Assembly: GCA_936440205.1 (NCBI GenBank)
Contig: OW387146.1
Span: forward strand, 49,900,426-49,964,425
Direction: 5' to 3'
Origin: Lepidonotus clava
Taxonomy: Eukaryota > Annelida > Polychaeta > Phyllodocida > Polynoidae
DNA length: 64,000 bases
Positions within the stretch are counted from its first letter, which is position 1; every line of letters begins with the position of its first letter. The position numbers were made by a program, and so were the translations under genes. Below are positions 53,505 through 64,000 of this stretch, in pieces. The notes beneath the pieces are model-generated. The model made no database searches and was not told the origin of the DNA. It saw nothing but the letters and a program-made list of their open reading frames with translations.

Positions 53505-55703
53505 ATGAATGCATCAAATGACTGTCCTGACTCTGTCCTGTCCAACCCGAGTATCAGCCCGTGCAGGATGATCACCAGCAGCCCAAAATGGGGTGGCGCG
53601 CAAATAACAGATCTTGATCTGTCTCCGGATGATTCCCTGTTCCCCATGGATGTGTTTCACGTGACCAATATTTTTGACGAGAACCTGGAAGCGTCTGGCT
53701 CTTCATGCACCTCCGCCGTTTCAAAACCAACCATGGCCGATGTGTTGGCTAAGATGGATCGCCTGGAGGCGAAGTGCCGAAAGGTCGAGTGTGAAGCGTC
53801 TGCGGTAAGAGCAAGGGCCGAAAAGTTGGCCATTATCCAGCAAGCCAAGCCTGCGCCTGCCCAAACATCCTTGGCATACGAACCGAAGCCAAGTAATGCT
53901 ATAGCTGTAAGTTGCGAAATATGTTTCAACGGCTCCTTATATTATAAAACTGTACATATTAAACATAGTCTTGGTTTATCAATTATCGACATATCATTTA
54001 GTAAGTAATCGAATTCCATCTTAAATATATTTACAATTCACTGCTTAATGCTTGGTTTCTTTTGTTGTTTCTAGTATTCTGTTCGTTCCGCTTACAAGGG
54101 CAGGTGCAGGGAAAACGCTGGCTTCACGCTTACTGCTGGGTAGGTTCATGAATTCGAAGATCATATAAGGTGATACCGATCGATGTGAACAGTGGAGACC
54201 TTAATATTGTTTTCCCTTAATATTGTAATCTAATTGTAGTGATAGAGCACGTGCACCCCAAGCGATGCCGTTCATGACTATAATACATATGATTATATTC
54301 CTACATTCAGGGCGGGGATGAACCATCCTCAAAACGCTGCGATTATCCAGGATTTGGTTGAGAACGTCAGCACCGGCGAAGATGCCCCCAGACCCGAGGT
54401 ATTAGGTAAGTCTGATCAGTAGCAAGTTTCCCTGTTAACTAATTACCTGTACAGGTACATGAGTGGATGGATCACGCTCCTCCTAGTCATCTTGACTTAA
54501 TACCTAAAGGCTCACTCCCGGAGGAGAGAATGTTATACAAATAGGAAATGTAGAACTAATATCATATACATTGAGTGTTGCAAATGTAAAGTGTCACAAT
54601 ATAAAGTATGACAACATAAGGTATTACAAAATATAAAGGGTCACAACAAATGTGACAGTGGCAGTCTCTCTTCATAAAAAGTCCTATCACAGTGTTTTCA
54701 CACCTCTGAGTGTGTATCACAAAGAAGAAAGCTTAGGGCTAATACGCTTTGACACTAATTAAAAACCTGGTACAATAATTCCATACAATGTCAAAGTATT
54801 TCATATATATTTCCTCTACCATTCCTATAGAACGTTTTTGTCCTTTCCCGTGCTTTGATTTAACATGTAAGAACCCCTTATATCCTTTCTCAAGTAGTGG
54901 CTTGAATTGTAAGCTGATTTCAAATCATTATTTATATAGTCGCTACCCAGACATATTTCCGCACTCAGCAAACCAGGGCGAGGCGAGAGCAGGCCAGGGA
55001 GATCGAGGAGAAAAACAGAAAGGCCAACCTCCGTCACCATATAACCCAGGTAAATCAATTTTGGTTGAAAGAGAATGGGCGCTCGTGCAGGCATTATTTC
55101 GTGAAGCCCCGATCCTATTAAGCATGTACTTTTCTTATAGTTGCCATCTCACAATTGAACTTACACTTATTATTAGATCTAGAGTGACCAATTAATATTG
55201 CAACCCTTGTTAATACTGAGTTGCACTATTTAAATTCCAGCAAGTAAGATCCAATGCTAAACAACTTCTTTGTGTTTGATGTTGTTGGCCAAGTATGTCT
55301 TAACTATATTATATATTTAATAACTTTGCAGAAGATACAAAGACGGTGTGTCGCACTGGACGAGCTTGTTCATCAGGAGTGGGACGAGGATAGGAGGTCG
55401 GCCATGAGGGCCGTCCTCACACCAGACTATACAAGTGATGAGGATCGCGTCCTTGATGAACACTCCCAGGGATACCACCGCCTAATCAAAACCCTGGTGT
55501 GGGAAAGTGACGCCCTCAGATCCTCTAAAGCGCACCTAGACGACAAAGAGCACTCTGTCACCACCACACGCCAGCAGGCCGTCCGATTAGTTGTGGTGCG
55601 CTCGCCGACGCACGACCCAGCACCAGAACGCCAACAGCCTCCTCCCGGCGCCCCAGACTGGGCAGTGAAGCCTGCGTATCGGTGTGGGGGAGGCGAGGCC
55701 TAA
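53505..55703 (+). CDS. five-exon gene, unknown function (347 aa)
   Basis: The start context is GCCACCATGA. Exons: 53505-53906 (donor GTAAGT), 54075-54139 (acceptor TTTCTAG, donor GTAGGT), 54311-54405 (acceptor ATTCAG, donor GTAAGT), 54940-55049 (acceptor TATATAG, donor GTAAAT), 55332-55703 (acceptor TTTGCAG, stop TAA). Phases agree and sum to 1044 nt. The peptide has an acidic N-terminus, a coiled coil (ADVLAKMDRLEAKCRKVE), SVRSAYKGRCRENAGF, a charged helix (TRARREQAREIEEKNRKANL), then RRSAMRAVLTPDYTSDED, LVWESDALRSSKAHLD and PGAPDWAVKPAYR. The last part recalls uncharacterised metazoan proteins with a (D/E)Y-x-S-D-E motif and a closing P-x-WAV (recollection, unverified). Could be host or transposon encoded. 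No broken codon in the model. Confidence 0.6.
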
Positions 55704-55709
55704 CACCCC

Positions 55710-56470
55710 AGCTGCCCAGACATTATCCCCGCCAGTCAGCCATTTTGCCATAATTTGTTCAATTCGTTATAAAAACTGTTCTCCAAAGTACTTTGCACTT
55801 CTTGTTTTCACTTCGATCTTATTATTTACCCCTGCCTGCTAAGCAGGGTTGTTTAAATGTAAAACTGACTTTTTAAAAATATATCGGTACAATCTAGGTA
55901 CACTCTATAGGTTACAAATATAAAGGCATTTAAAATGTTTCACATCATCACTCCATTATTATCGTAAAACCACAATTAACAAGACTAATAGGACTAGCTT
56001 GATGACAAGATTTTTTCCTTGACTAGAATGTATATAATAATGAAATAGAATAGAGCACACTTTAAATTACGAGTAAAGAGTAACTTCTATCTCAAAAGAT
56101 TACTATATTTGTAAATATAAATATCACATCACTCTAGCCGACTACCATGATTTAGGAATAAACTTCCAATTGGATCATCTGTCGGTCTTTAGATATATTG
56201 TCAGCAGCGCTACATAAAAGTAAAATAGCATGACAAGAAGGTACCAGCTGTACCAGAGACTGAGTACTAGTAAACATCTCAACAATTCAATTGCAACCTG
56301 CACACGACAACCTGTATATGTAAATTGTAATAGATATAGCCCAGTCGCCTGCACACCATACACCTTCGTGCTGTGCACGTGCACACAAACTTCAGCTCTA
56401 AATGCAACAGCTAATAATACATAAGGAAGAACCAAAATTTCGAATAAAACACAGTGTATACTTATGATAG
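55710..56470. other. unannotated
   Basis: AT-rich 3' flank of the gene. No clear AATAAA close to the stop, no ORF of interest. Confidence 0.45.
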
Positions 56471-56472
56471 GA

Positions 56473-57100
56473 CAGTGTTGGCGACCAACTTTTTGGCCTG
56501 TGGGCCAACAGGGCCGACTATGCCAAGTATTGTCAGTCCTGAGAGCTTTCAGACAGCCCTGATTTTTTCTTGTTAGGATAGGCCCATTCAGTCTGGGGAA
56601 TTCGAGCGGTCATTTCCAGCTGCCGTTGGTAGACCTCGCACAGCTACCGATCCGACGCCACAGACCGGCCCTAATTGCGTCTGCGGTCGTCGCATCGGTA
56701 AATGTACGAGGACTGGTTCAGCATCGCTCTCAATACCTTGAAGACCAGGAGGTAGGTGTTGGTATGGATGCATTTCTCCCTGCGACATGTTATGTATACA
56801 GTGTTGGCAACTAACTTTTTGGCCTGTGGGCCAACAGGGCCGACTATATGCCAAGTATTGTCAGTCCTGAGGGCTTTCTGACAGCCCTGATATTTTCTTG
56901 TTAGGATAGGCCCATTCGGTCTGGGGAATTCGAGCGGTCATTTCCAGCTGCCGTTGGTAGACCCCGCACAGCTACCGATCCGACGCCACAGACCGGCCCT
57001 AATTGCGTCTGCGGTCGTCGGGGCGGTAAATGTACGAGGACTGGTTCAGCATCGCTCTCAAAACCTTGAAGACCAGGAGGTAGCTAGGTGTTAGTATTAA
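56473..57100. repeat. tandem duplication, 326-bp unit
   Basis: CAGTGTTGGC...TTTTTGGCCTGTGGGCC at 56473 recurs at 56799, and the copies stay nearly identical to GACCAGGAGGTAG. It includes CCAGCTGCCGTTGGTAGACC. No coding function seen. Confidence 0.85.
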
Positions 57101-57289
57101 TGCATGTTGGAGTGTCCTGAAGAACGTTAAGTGTATAGCTATGGGCCATGGGATGAGTAGTTCACCGTACGGCCTGTCTTCCTGAAGCAGTTCAGTCCGG
57201 GTCCCGCCAGTACTAATACAAACTAGCCCCCAATAGAAAGGTAGCCCCCAAGTATTAACGTTCCTATCCCTAACCCTAACCCACACTAG

Positions 57290-57720
57290 AACCCATGGCC
57301 AGATATATCCCCATTCCCATTCCCATTCCCACCTGCCCCACCCAGTCACCCTTTTCACCACTTACCACCTGACCTCACACCTTACCCCTTCAACCCCGTC
57401 CCCTGGTTAATTGCCCCCCTCCCCCCTATCCCCCCCACCCGTTCCATACCCCCGCCCCCCCCCCCTTCCCTCTCCTGCTTGCCCCCATCCCCAGAAAAAA
57501 CAACAACTCAAACAAAAAAACAACAAACTATGTATAATACTATAAATTAAGAAACTAAGCTAAACTAAACTAAACTATTTAAAAAATGTACAAAAAAAAA
57601 ACCTTCTCTCCCCCTCTTGCCCTTGCCCCCCCATTCCCTGTCCCCCTTGACCCCTTGCCCCCTTGCCCCCCCCCCCACACACACACACAAAAACAAGGAA
57701 TAATTACTACTTAAACTAAA
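57290..57720. repeat. C-rich low-complexity stretch
   Basis: CCATTCC repeats, CCCCC runs, a TAAACTAAAC repeat and a short (CA)n. Confidence 0.85.
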
Positions 57721-57824
57721 CTATTTACAAATTGTACAGTAATGGTTGGACGGCTCGGCGGCGGTGGTCTAGCCTAGCCATGCATATGGAGACTAGGATT
57801 AACTTTACTCTCTCTGGTCTAGCT

Positions 57825-58075
57825 ATTTGAGTCGGACCCTGAGTCGGACCCTGAGTCGGACCAGAGAGAGTAAACAGACGCAGGGCTCGGCGGTGGTGGT
57901 GGTGGTGGTGGTGGTGACGGTGGTGGTGACGGTGGTGGTGACGGTCTTGGTGTTGGGTCCTTTTCTTGGATTTTTTCCAAGAAAAGGACCCACTGGGTCC
58001 TTTTCTTGGATTTTGGGTCCTTTTCTTGGATTTTGGGTCCTTTTCATAGATTGGGTCCCTTTCTTGGAATTAACA
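57825..58075. repeat. short tandem repeats (GGACCCTGAGTC, GGTGGTGAC, GGGTCCTTTTCTTGGATTTT)
   Basis: Three neighbouring simple arrays with units of about 12, 9-12 and 20 bp. The third includes an inverted pair (TTTTCTTGGATTTTTTCCAA). Confidence 0.85.
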
Positions 58076-58149
58076 TTAATCACATTAGCATAAATCATGA
58101 TAATTAGATATATTTAACCATTTAATTGTGGGTTATTGTTATTGGCATG

Positions 58150-58790
58150 AATGGGAAGGATAGTGGTGGTAATGGTAGATGATTACTGAGCTCTGTATAT
58201 GTAAAGGGATGGGTTTCAAATGGTTTAAAGGTGGTTTAAATGGTTGGGAAGGGTTTTAGGCATGGTTTGAATGACCAGGGATGGGTTTACATATGATATA
58301 AAGGGTCATGGAGGGTTTGTTGGGTGGTATGAGGGGTCAGGGATAGGTACCCCACCTATTTAAATGGTTGGGGAGGGTTATGGAGGTGGTTTGAATGGCA
58401 TGAAATGGGTATACATGTGATTTAAAAGCTAGGGGACGGTTTCGGTGGTGGTTTGTAGGGCCAGGGATGGTATACAAGAAAATAACAGGGTTGGGGAGGT
58501 TCTTGGGGATAGTATGAAGGGCCAGGGATAGTTATACATGTCATTTAAATGGTTGGGGAGGGTTTGGGGGTGGTTTAAACTGGTTTAAATGCCCTGTACA
58601 CCTTCTCCCCTCCTGTGGGATGGATGTAATTTTTTTTTATAGGGTTGGGGAGGGTTTGAAGGCCCAGTGATGGTTATACATGTGATTTAAATGGTTGGGG
58701 AGGGTTAAGTGGTGGGAGGGTTAAGTGGTGGTTTGAAGGGCCAGGAATGGGTATACGTAATTTACATGGTCAGGGAGTTATTCCTCCCCT
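58150..58790. repeat. minisatellite, ~62-bp unit
   Basis: About ten diverged units with GGGATGGGTATACATGTGAT, TTTAAATGGTTGGGGAGGG and GGTGGTTTGAAGGGCCA. Confidence 0.8.
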
Positions 58791-58794
58791 TGTT

Positions 58795-59015
58795 GGCACT
58801 CATGTTCTCTTGTCAGCCCTCACCTGCTGCTGTCTGCCCTCATCTCCCCTTATCAGGCCTTGTCTCCTTCTGTTTGTGCCTCATCTGTCCCTCTCAGCCC
58901 TCATCTTCCACTGTTGGCCCACTCAATTACACCTTCTCCCTGCCCTGTACACCTTCTCCCAACATTGTACACCTTCTTCCCACCCTGTACACATTCTCTC
59001 CACCCTCTAAACCAG
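58795..59015. repeat. pyrimidine-rich short tandem repeats
   Basis: A unit of about 25-28 bp (GCCCTCATCTCCCCTT) followed by a ~19-bp unit (CCCTGTACACCTTCTCCC). The frames here are not genes. Confidence 0.75.
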
Positions 59016-59044
59016 GGCTGGGAGAGGGAGGCAGTAGGCCTGGG

Positions 59045-59470
59045 ATTATTTTTTCTGTAATTTGAGTGGGGTTTTTAAAATTTTAAGGGTAATTATTAGG
59101 TATTTACTCTGATTTAGTGTATCTGTATATCACATTAACAAAGTATTGTTATTTTTTCTGTGATTTAAGTGGGTTTATTAAAATGTTTAGGGTGATCATT
59201 AGGTATTTACCCTGATTTAGTATATCTGCATATCAAATTAACAAAGTATAGTGTTTTTTTCTGTAATTTAAGTGGGGTTATTAAAATGTTTAGGGTAATC
59301 ATTAGGGATTTACTCTGATTTACTGTGTCTACCTAAAAAAATTTCAATCGAAAAAGTTCACAAATTACGAAAATCTGCCCTCACAGATTTTCTACCAAAT
59401 GAACTTAGAAAGAAATTTTAAATAATCATTAGGGATTTACTCTGATTTACTGTGTCTACCAAAATTCCAA
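59045..59470. repeat. tandem repeat, ~103-bp unit, about 3.5 copies
   Basis: TTTTTTCTGTAATTTAAGTG, AGGGTAATCATTAGG and TTTACTCTGATTTA recur at 103-106-base spacing. Part of a fourth unit follows at 59420. Confidence 0.8.
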
Positions 59471-59679
59471 GTAATTTGGTGCAACGTTTAACCTCCACAG
59501 GTGTCCAGACAAGGGAAACACCTGCATGTGGGTCAGGAGCATTCACACCTAGCCTGGGCTAGAACAATGGGGGTGCTAGGCAACCAGTTGGCTCAGTGGT
59601 GGCTTAGTTGGCCCAGTGGTGACCTACATAGGGTCAGTGGTGAGTCAAGTGGGCCACAGGTGACTTACCTGGCACTTCA

Positions 59680-59992
59680 GTACCACCTTATCCACACATT
59701 CTCTTCTTCTCTAACAAGAAATTCTCTAAACCTCTCTTCGTAAGCATCAAGAAATTCTCATCCTCTGTAAAGAAAGACTGAGAATTCTTTCCTCCCTGAG
59801 AATAGAGAATGAGAACTCTTTCTCAATGAAAATAGAGAATTTGAGCCTCTTTAAGAGAAAGGAATTCTCATTCTCTAAACTACCAGAGAACAGGAGATTT
59901 CTCTGGCATTGTTCTTCAAAAAGAAAACAGTCAGAGATTTCTTGTTAGAGAAGAAGAGAACATGTGGATAAGGTGCCAGTATTGACTTTTAA
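59680..59992. mobile_element. MITE or foldback element (~310 bp)
   Basis: An inverted repeat of about 45 bp: CACCTTATCCACACATTCTC then TTCTTCTCTAACAAGAAA on the left, mirrored by TTTCTTGTTAGAGAAGAAGA and ATGTGGATAAGGTG on the right. The interior is full of GAGAATTCT/AGAATGAGAA words that can also pair. No coding capacity. Confidence 0.7.
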
Positions 59993-60039
59993 AGGGGCAG
60001 GATGTGTCCCTGGTTGGTATCACCTGCCGATCTGAGGGG

Positions 60040-60555
60040 TCCCAGGGCCGGCCTTTCCCTCCCCTGACAGGGTGGGAGGCTCAAGCACTGGCCTACCCCT
60101 CTCCTGGAGGGCTGAGAAGTACCAGTGATGGCCTGACCCTCCCCTGGAGTCCTGAGGAGTCCCAGTGCCGGCCTGACCCTCCCCTGACGGCCTGAGGGGT
60201 CCCAGGGCTAGCCTACCCCTCCCCTGACGGCCTGAGGGGTGCCAGTGCTGGCCTGACCCTCCCCTGAGGGCCTGAGGAGTCCCAGGGCCGGTTTTTTCCT
60301 CCCCTGACAGGCTGGGAGGCTCAAGCACTGTCCTACCCCGCTCTTGGAGGCCTGGTGAGTGCCAGTGATGGCCTGACCCTCCCCTGAGGGCCTAAGGAGT
60401 CTCAGTGCCAGCCTACCCCTCCCCTGGAGGCCTGAGGGGTCCCAGTGCTGGCCTGACCCTCCCCTGATGGGCTGGGAGGCCCCAGAGCCGGCCTACCCCT
60501 CCCTTGGCACCCTGGGGGGTCCAAGGGCTGGCCTAACCCTACCCTGACAGGTGGG
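60040..60555 (+). repeat. 40-bp minisatellite
   Basis: About thirteen units with GGCCTGAGGGGTCCCAGTGC and GGCCTGACCCTCCCCTGA, period 40 bases, not a multiple of three. Confidence 0.85.
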
Positions 60556-63375
60556 TGAGGGGTGAGACAGGTGAGTGAGGGGTGAGACAGGTGGGTGAGG
60601 GGTGAGACAGGTGGGTGAGGGGTCAGAAGGTAGCTGAGGGCTCAGACAGGAGACTGAGTAGTAGGTGAGGGGTCAGACGGGTGAGTGACAGGTCAGACAG
60701 TTGGGTGAGGGGTCAGAGAGGTGGATGAGTGGTCAGACAGTTGGTTCAGGGATCAGACAGGTGAGTGAGGGGGGCAGACAGGTGAGTGAGAGGTGAAACA
60801 GGTGGGTGAGGGGTGAGACAGGTGGGTGAGGGGTGAGACAGATGGGTGATGTGTCAGACAGGTGAGTGAGCGGTCAGACAGGTGGATGGGGGGTCAGACA
60901 GGTGTATGAGGGTTCAGACAGGTGGGTGAGGGGTCAGAAGGAAGGTGAAGGGTCAGACAGGTGAGTAGTAGGTGAGGGGTGAGAGAGGTGAGTGGGCAGT
61001 CAGACAGGTGAATGAGGGGTCAGACGGGTGAGTGAGTAGTAGGTGAGGGGTCAGACAAGAGAGTGAGTAGTAGGTGAGGGATCAAACAGGTGAGTGAGAG
61101 GTCAGACAGGTGGACAAGCAGCAGGTCAGGTGTCAGAAAGGTGGGTGAGGGGTCAGACAGGTGAATGAGTAGTAGGCGAGGGGTAATACAGGTGAGTTAG
61201 GGGTCAAACAGGTGAGTGAGCAGTAGGTGAGGGGTCAGACAGGTGAGTAAGGGGTCAGACAGGTGGATGGATGGTCAGACAGGTGAGTAAGTAGTAGGTG
61301 AGAGGTCTGAGAGGTCAGTGATGGGTCAGACACATGGCTGGGGGGCTATACAGGTGAGTGAGTAGTAGGTGAGGGATCAGACAAGTGGGTGAGGGTCAGA
61401 CAGGTGGATGAGTAACAGGTGAGGGGTCAGAGAGGAGGGTGAGAGGTCAGACAGGTTAGTGAGGGGTCAGACAGGTAGATGAGGGGTCAGACAGGTGAGC
61501 GAGGGGTCAGACAGGTGGATGAGTAATAGCTGAGGGGTCAGACAGGTAGGTGAGTAGTAGTTGAGGGGTCAGACAGGTTGGTGGGTAGTAGGTGAGGGGT
61601 CAGACAGGTGGGTGAGTAGTAGGTGAGGGGTCAGACAGGTTGGTGTAGGGTCAGACAGGTGGGTGAGTAGTAGTTGAGGGGTCAGACAGGTTGGTGGGTA
61701 GTAGGTGAGGTGTGAGACATCTGGGTGAGGGGTGAGACAGCTGAGTTAGTAGTAGGTTAGGGGTCAGACAGGTGAGTGAGGGGTCAGACAGGTGGATGAT
61801 TGGTGAGACAGGTGGATGAGTAGTAGGTAGGAGTGAGACAGGTGGGTGAATGGTAGATGAGGGGTCAGACAGATGGTTGAGTAGTAAGTAAGGGTCATAC
61901 AGCTTGATGAGGGGTCAGACAGGTGAGTGAGGGGTCAGACAGGTCAGTGAGGGGTCAGACAGGTGGGTGAGTAGTAGGTGAGGGGTGAGACAGGTTGGTG
62001 TAGGGTCAGACAGGTGGGTGAGTAGTAGTTGAGGGGTCTGACAGGTTGGTGGGTAGTAGGTGAGGTTTGAGACAGCTGGGTGAGGGGTGAGACAGCTGGG
62101 TTAGTAGTAGGTTAGGGGTCAGACAGGTAAGTGAATGGTAGGTGAGGGGTCAGACAGGTGAGTCAGTAGTAGGTGAGGGATCAGAATGGTGAGTAAGGGG
62201 TCAGGAAGCTGGATGAGGGGTCAGACAGTTGAGTGAGGGGTCAGACAAGTGGGTGAGTAGTAGGTTAGGGCTGAGACAGGTGTTTGAGTAGTAGTTGAGG
62301 GGTGAGAGAGGTGAGTAAGGGGTGAGACAGGTGGATTAGTTGTCAGACAGGTGAGTGAGGGGTTAGACAGGTGGGTGAGGGGTCAGACAGGTGGATGAGT
62401 AGTAGGTGTAGAGTCAGACAAGTGGATGAGGGGTCAGATAGTCGGATGAGTAGTACTTGAGGTGTCAGACAGGTGGATGAGGAGTCAGACAGGTGGATGA
62501 GTAGTAGGTGAGGGGTGAGACAGGTGATAAAGTAGTAGGTGAGGGTCAGAGAGCTGGGTGAGGGGTGAGACAGGTGAGTGAGGGATGAGACAGGTGAGTG
62601 AGGGGTGAGACAGGTGAGTGAGAGGTCAGACAGGTGGGTGAGGGGTGACACAGGTGAGTGAGGGGTGAGACAGGTGAACGAGGGGTCAGACAGGTGGATA
62701 AGTAATAGGTGAGGGGTCAGACAGCTGGGTGAGGGGTCAGACAGGTGAGTGAGGGGTCAGACAGGTGGGTGAGTGGTAGGTAGGAGTGAGACATGTGTGT
62801 GAATGGTAGGTGAGGGGTCAGACAGATGGTTGGGTAGTAAGTAAGGGGTCATACAGCTGGGTGAGGGGTCAGACAGGTGAGTGAGGGGTCAGACAGGTGG
62901 GTGAGTAGTAGGTTAGGGGTCAGACAGGTGAGTGAGAAGTAGGTGAAGCTCGGGGTCAGACAGGTGGGTGAGCACTAAGTGAGGGATTGACACATGTGGG
63001 TCACTGATAGTCGAGGGGTTCACACAGGTAGCAGAGTAGAAGCTTAAGGGTTTTGAAAAGTGGGCGAGTGGTAGATAGGTAGGTAGGGGTCACACACAGG
63101 TGGGTGGGTGGTAGGTAGGGGTCACAGAGGTGGGTGAGTGGTAGGCAGGGGTCACCAAGGTGATTGATTGGTAGGTAGGGGTCACACAGGTGGGTGAATA
63201 GTAGTTGATGGGTGGTAGGTAGGGGTAACCCAGGTGGGTTAGTGTTAGGTAGGGGTCACACACAGGTTGGTGGTTGGTGGGTAGGAGTCACCCAGATGGG
63301 TGAGTGGTAGGCAGGGGTCACACAGGTGGGTTAGTAGTAAATGAAGGGTTCACATAGGTGGGTCACTAATAGTTG
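60545..63375. repeat. large ~20-bp minisatellite (GGGGTCAGACAGGTGGGTGA)
   Basis: About 2.8 kb. The basic unit is around 20 bp; many units are extended with GTAGTAGGTGA to about 30 bp. The right end (from 63000) drifts into GTCACACAGGTGGGTG variants. One strand is almost free of runs of C. Frames in it are shadows. Confidence 0.9.
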
Positions 63376-63379
63376 AGGG

Positions 63380-63542
63380 GTTCAGGGACCAGGAGAGCGG
63401 GTAGGCCGGCCCTGGGGCCTCCAGGGGTCCTGAAAGGGAGCAGGTCTGCCCTGGGGCCTCCAGGGGGCCAGGAGAGTGTGCAAACCAGCCCTGGGGCCTC
63501 CAGGGGGCTGGGAGAGGGGGCAGGTCAGCTCTGGCACTGCAT
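63380..63542 (-). repeat. inverted copies of the 40-bp minisatellite
   Basis: About four units with GGCCCTGGGGCCTCCAGGGG and GGGTAGGCCGG. The reverse complement of units at 60440-60500 (CCCCAGAGCCGGCCTACCCC) matches closely. Confidence 0.7.
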
Positions 63543-63544
63543 GA

Positions 63545-64000
63545 AAAATAACATTTAATTGGCCTTTACATTCTACGTAAATTCGATTAAAGGCCCTCTT
63601 TAATTGGCTTTACATGACAATTATTGCATCTTTACCTGTTAAAGTAAAACCCTTAAAGGTCAAAACTTAATGAGATTTAAGTACTGATTTAAAGTTTGTA
63701 ACGGCTCACTTTGTCTCTACTTCACAAGAAACTTAAATGTGATCAGTTCCAAATTGTAAAGACTTTTACCCATCTTTACTTAGTTTGAGCCTAAGTTGAT
63801 TTAGTATGATTTAAGTTACATCAGGGGTTTTAAGGACATTTAAATATAGATATTTTCAGCAAAAATAAGTCACTTTACTGAACATCAGATTATTTAATCA
63901 CCTTTATGTATACAACTTTCCAGTGCATTTCTATACCTTTACTTGACATGAAGAGTTTTAAACATCTTTACATTTATATCATTTTGACACATTTAGTTGT
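63545..64000. other. unannotated AT-rich end of window
   Basis: CTTTAC and TTTAAA words recur irregularly. No gene or clear repeat seen. Confidence 0.5.

Noticed and set aside
57823-58098. Frames rich in Thr or Val over 57.8-58.1 kb
   Set aside because: They come from GGTGGTGAC and GGGTCC repeats.
62343-62651. Thr-His-Leu-Ser-rich frame
   Set aside because: Translation of the 20-bp minisatellite; period and frame coincide only by chance.

Overview
The window reads as nuclear DNA of an animal, probably a marine invertebrate and most likely a mollusc. It has short spliced exons with GT-AG introns, many LINE fragments, TIR DNA transposons, solo LTRs, a tyrosine-recombinase retroelement, a tRNA-like SINE of a type I associate with gastropods, and long minisatellites. 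The mollusc assignment is an inference; no species marker was seen. There is no bacterial operon structure, and no rRNA or canonical tRNA gene was recognised.

Layout. 0-0.4 kb: 3' end of a LINE. 0.57-6.8 kb: copy A, on the minus strand, of a transposon family whose protein has a predicted RNase H-like core (motifs IDES and CDNCSGQNKN) and an Arg-Gly tail; a 0.9-kb minisatellite sits in one of its introns. 7.4-10.2 kb: a decayed LINE ORF1 that joins an L1-type RNA-binding module to a NADAR domain and an SGNH-hydrolase-like module, split by an LTR-like insertion. 11.10-15.53 kb: copy B of the transposon, with both inverted ends and a candidate 4-bp target duplication. 15.5-19 kb: a hammerhead-ribozyme-like motif, two LINE fragments and a solo LTR. 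19.2-24.85 kb: a nearly full-length LINE of the NADAR family with ORF1, endonuclease and reverse transcriptase, split by another solo LTR. 25.4-28.66 kb: a LINE RT fragment with transposon copy C inserted in it; copy C carries a large internal deletion.

28.7-44 kb is a mosaic of small repeats, one solo LTR, MITE-like ends, a Ty3/Gypsy pol fossil and several exon-like pieces. The best are a three-exon model (183 aa) at 37.35-38.39 kb, a tandem set of phase-0 exon-like units at 35.7-36.5 kb, and single-exon ORFs at 41.0 and 42.7 kb. 44.20-51.89 kb is a nest: a YR (DIRS-like) retroelement bounded by inverted repeats, holding a 2.6-kb Harbinger-like element with 200-bp TIRs, which itself holds a SINE. 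The 2.6-kb element carries four tandem AGGTCA half-sites in each TIR and seven X-box palindromes inside.

53.45-55.70 kb holds the best spliced gene model in the window: TATA box, good start context, five exons, 347 aa, function unknown. From 56.4 kb to 63.5 kb the DNA is almost entirely tandem repeats, ending in a 2.8-kb array of a ~20-bp unit flanked by inverted copies of a 40-bp minisatellite.

The most unusual observation is the LINE ORF1 with NADAR plus SGNH modules, seen in two independently decayed copies. NADAR enzymes remove ADP-ribose from guanine, and clams are known to make DNA-guanine ADP-ribosyltransferases, so a retrotransposon counter-defence is a testable idea.
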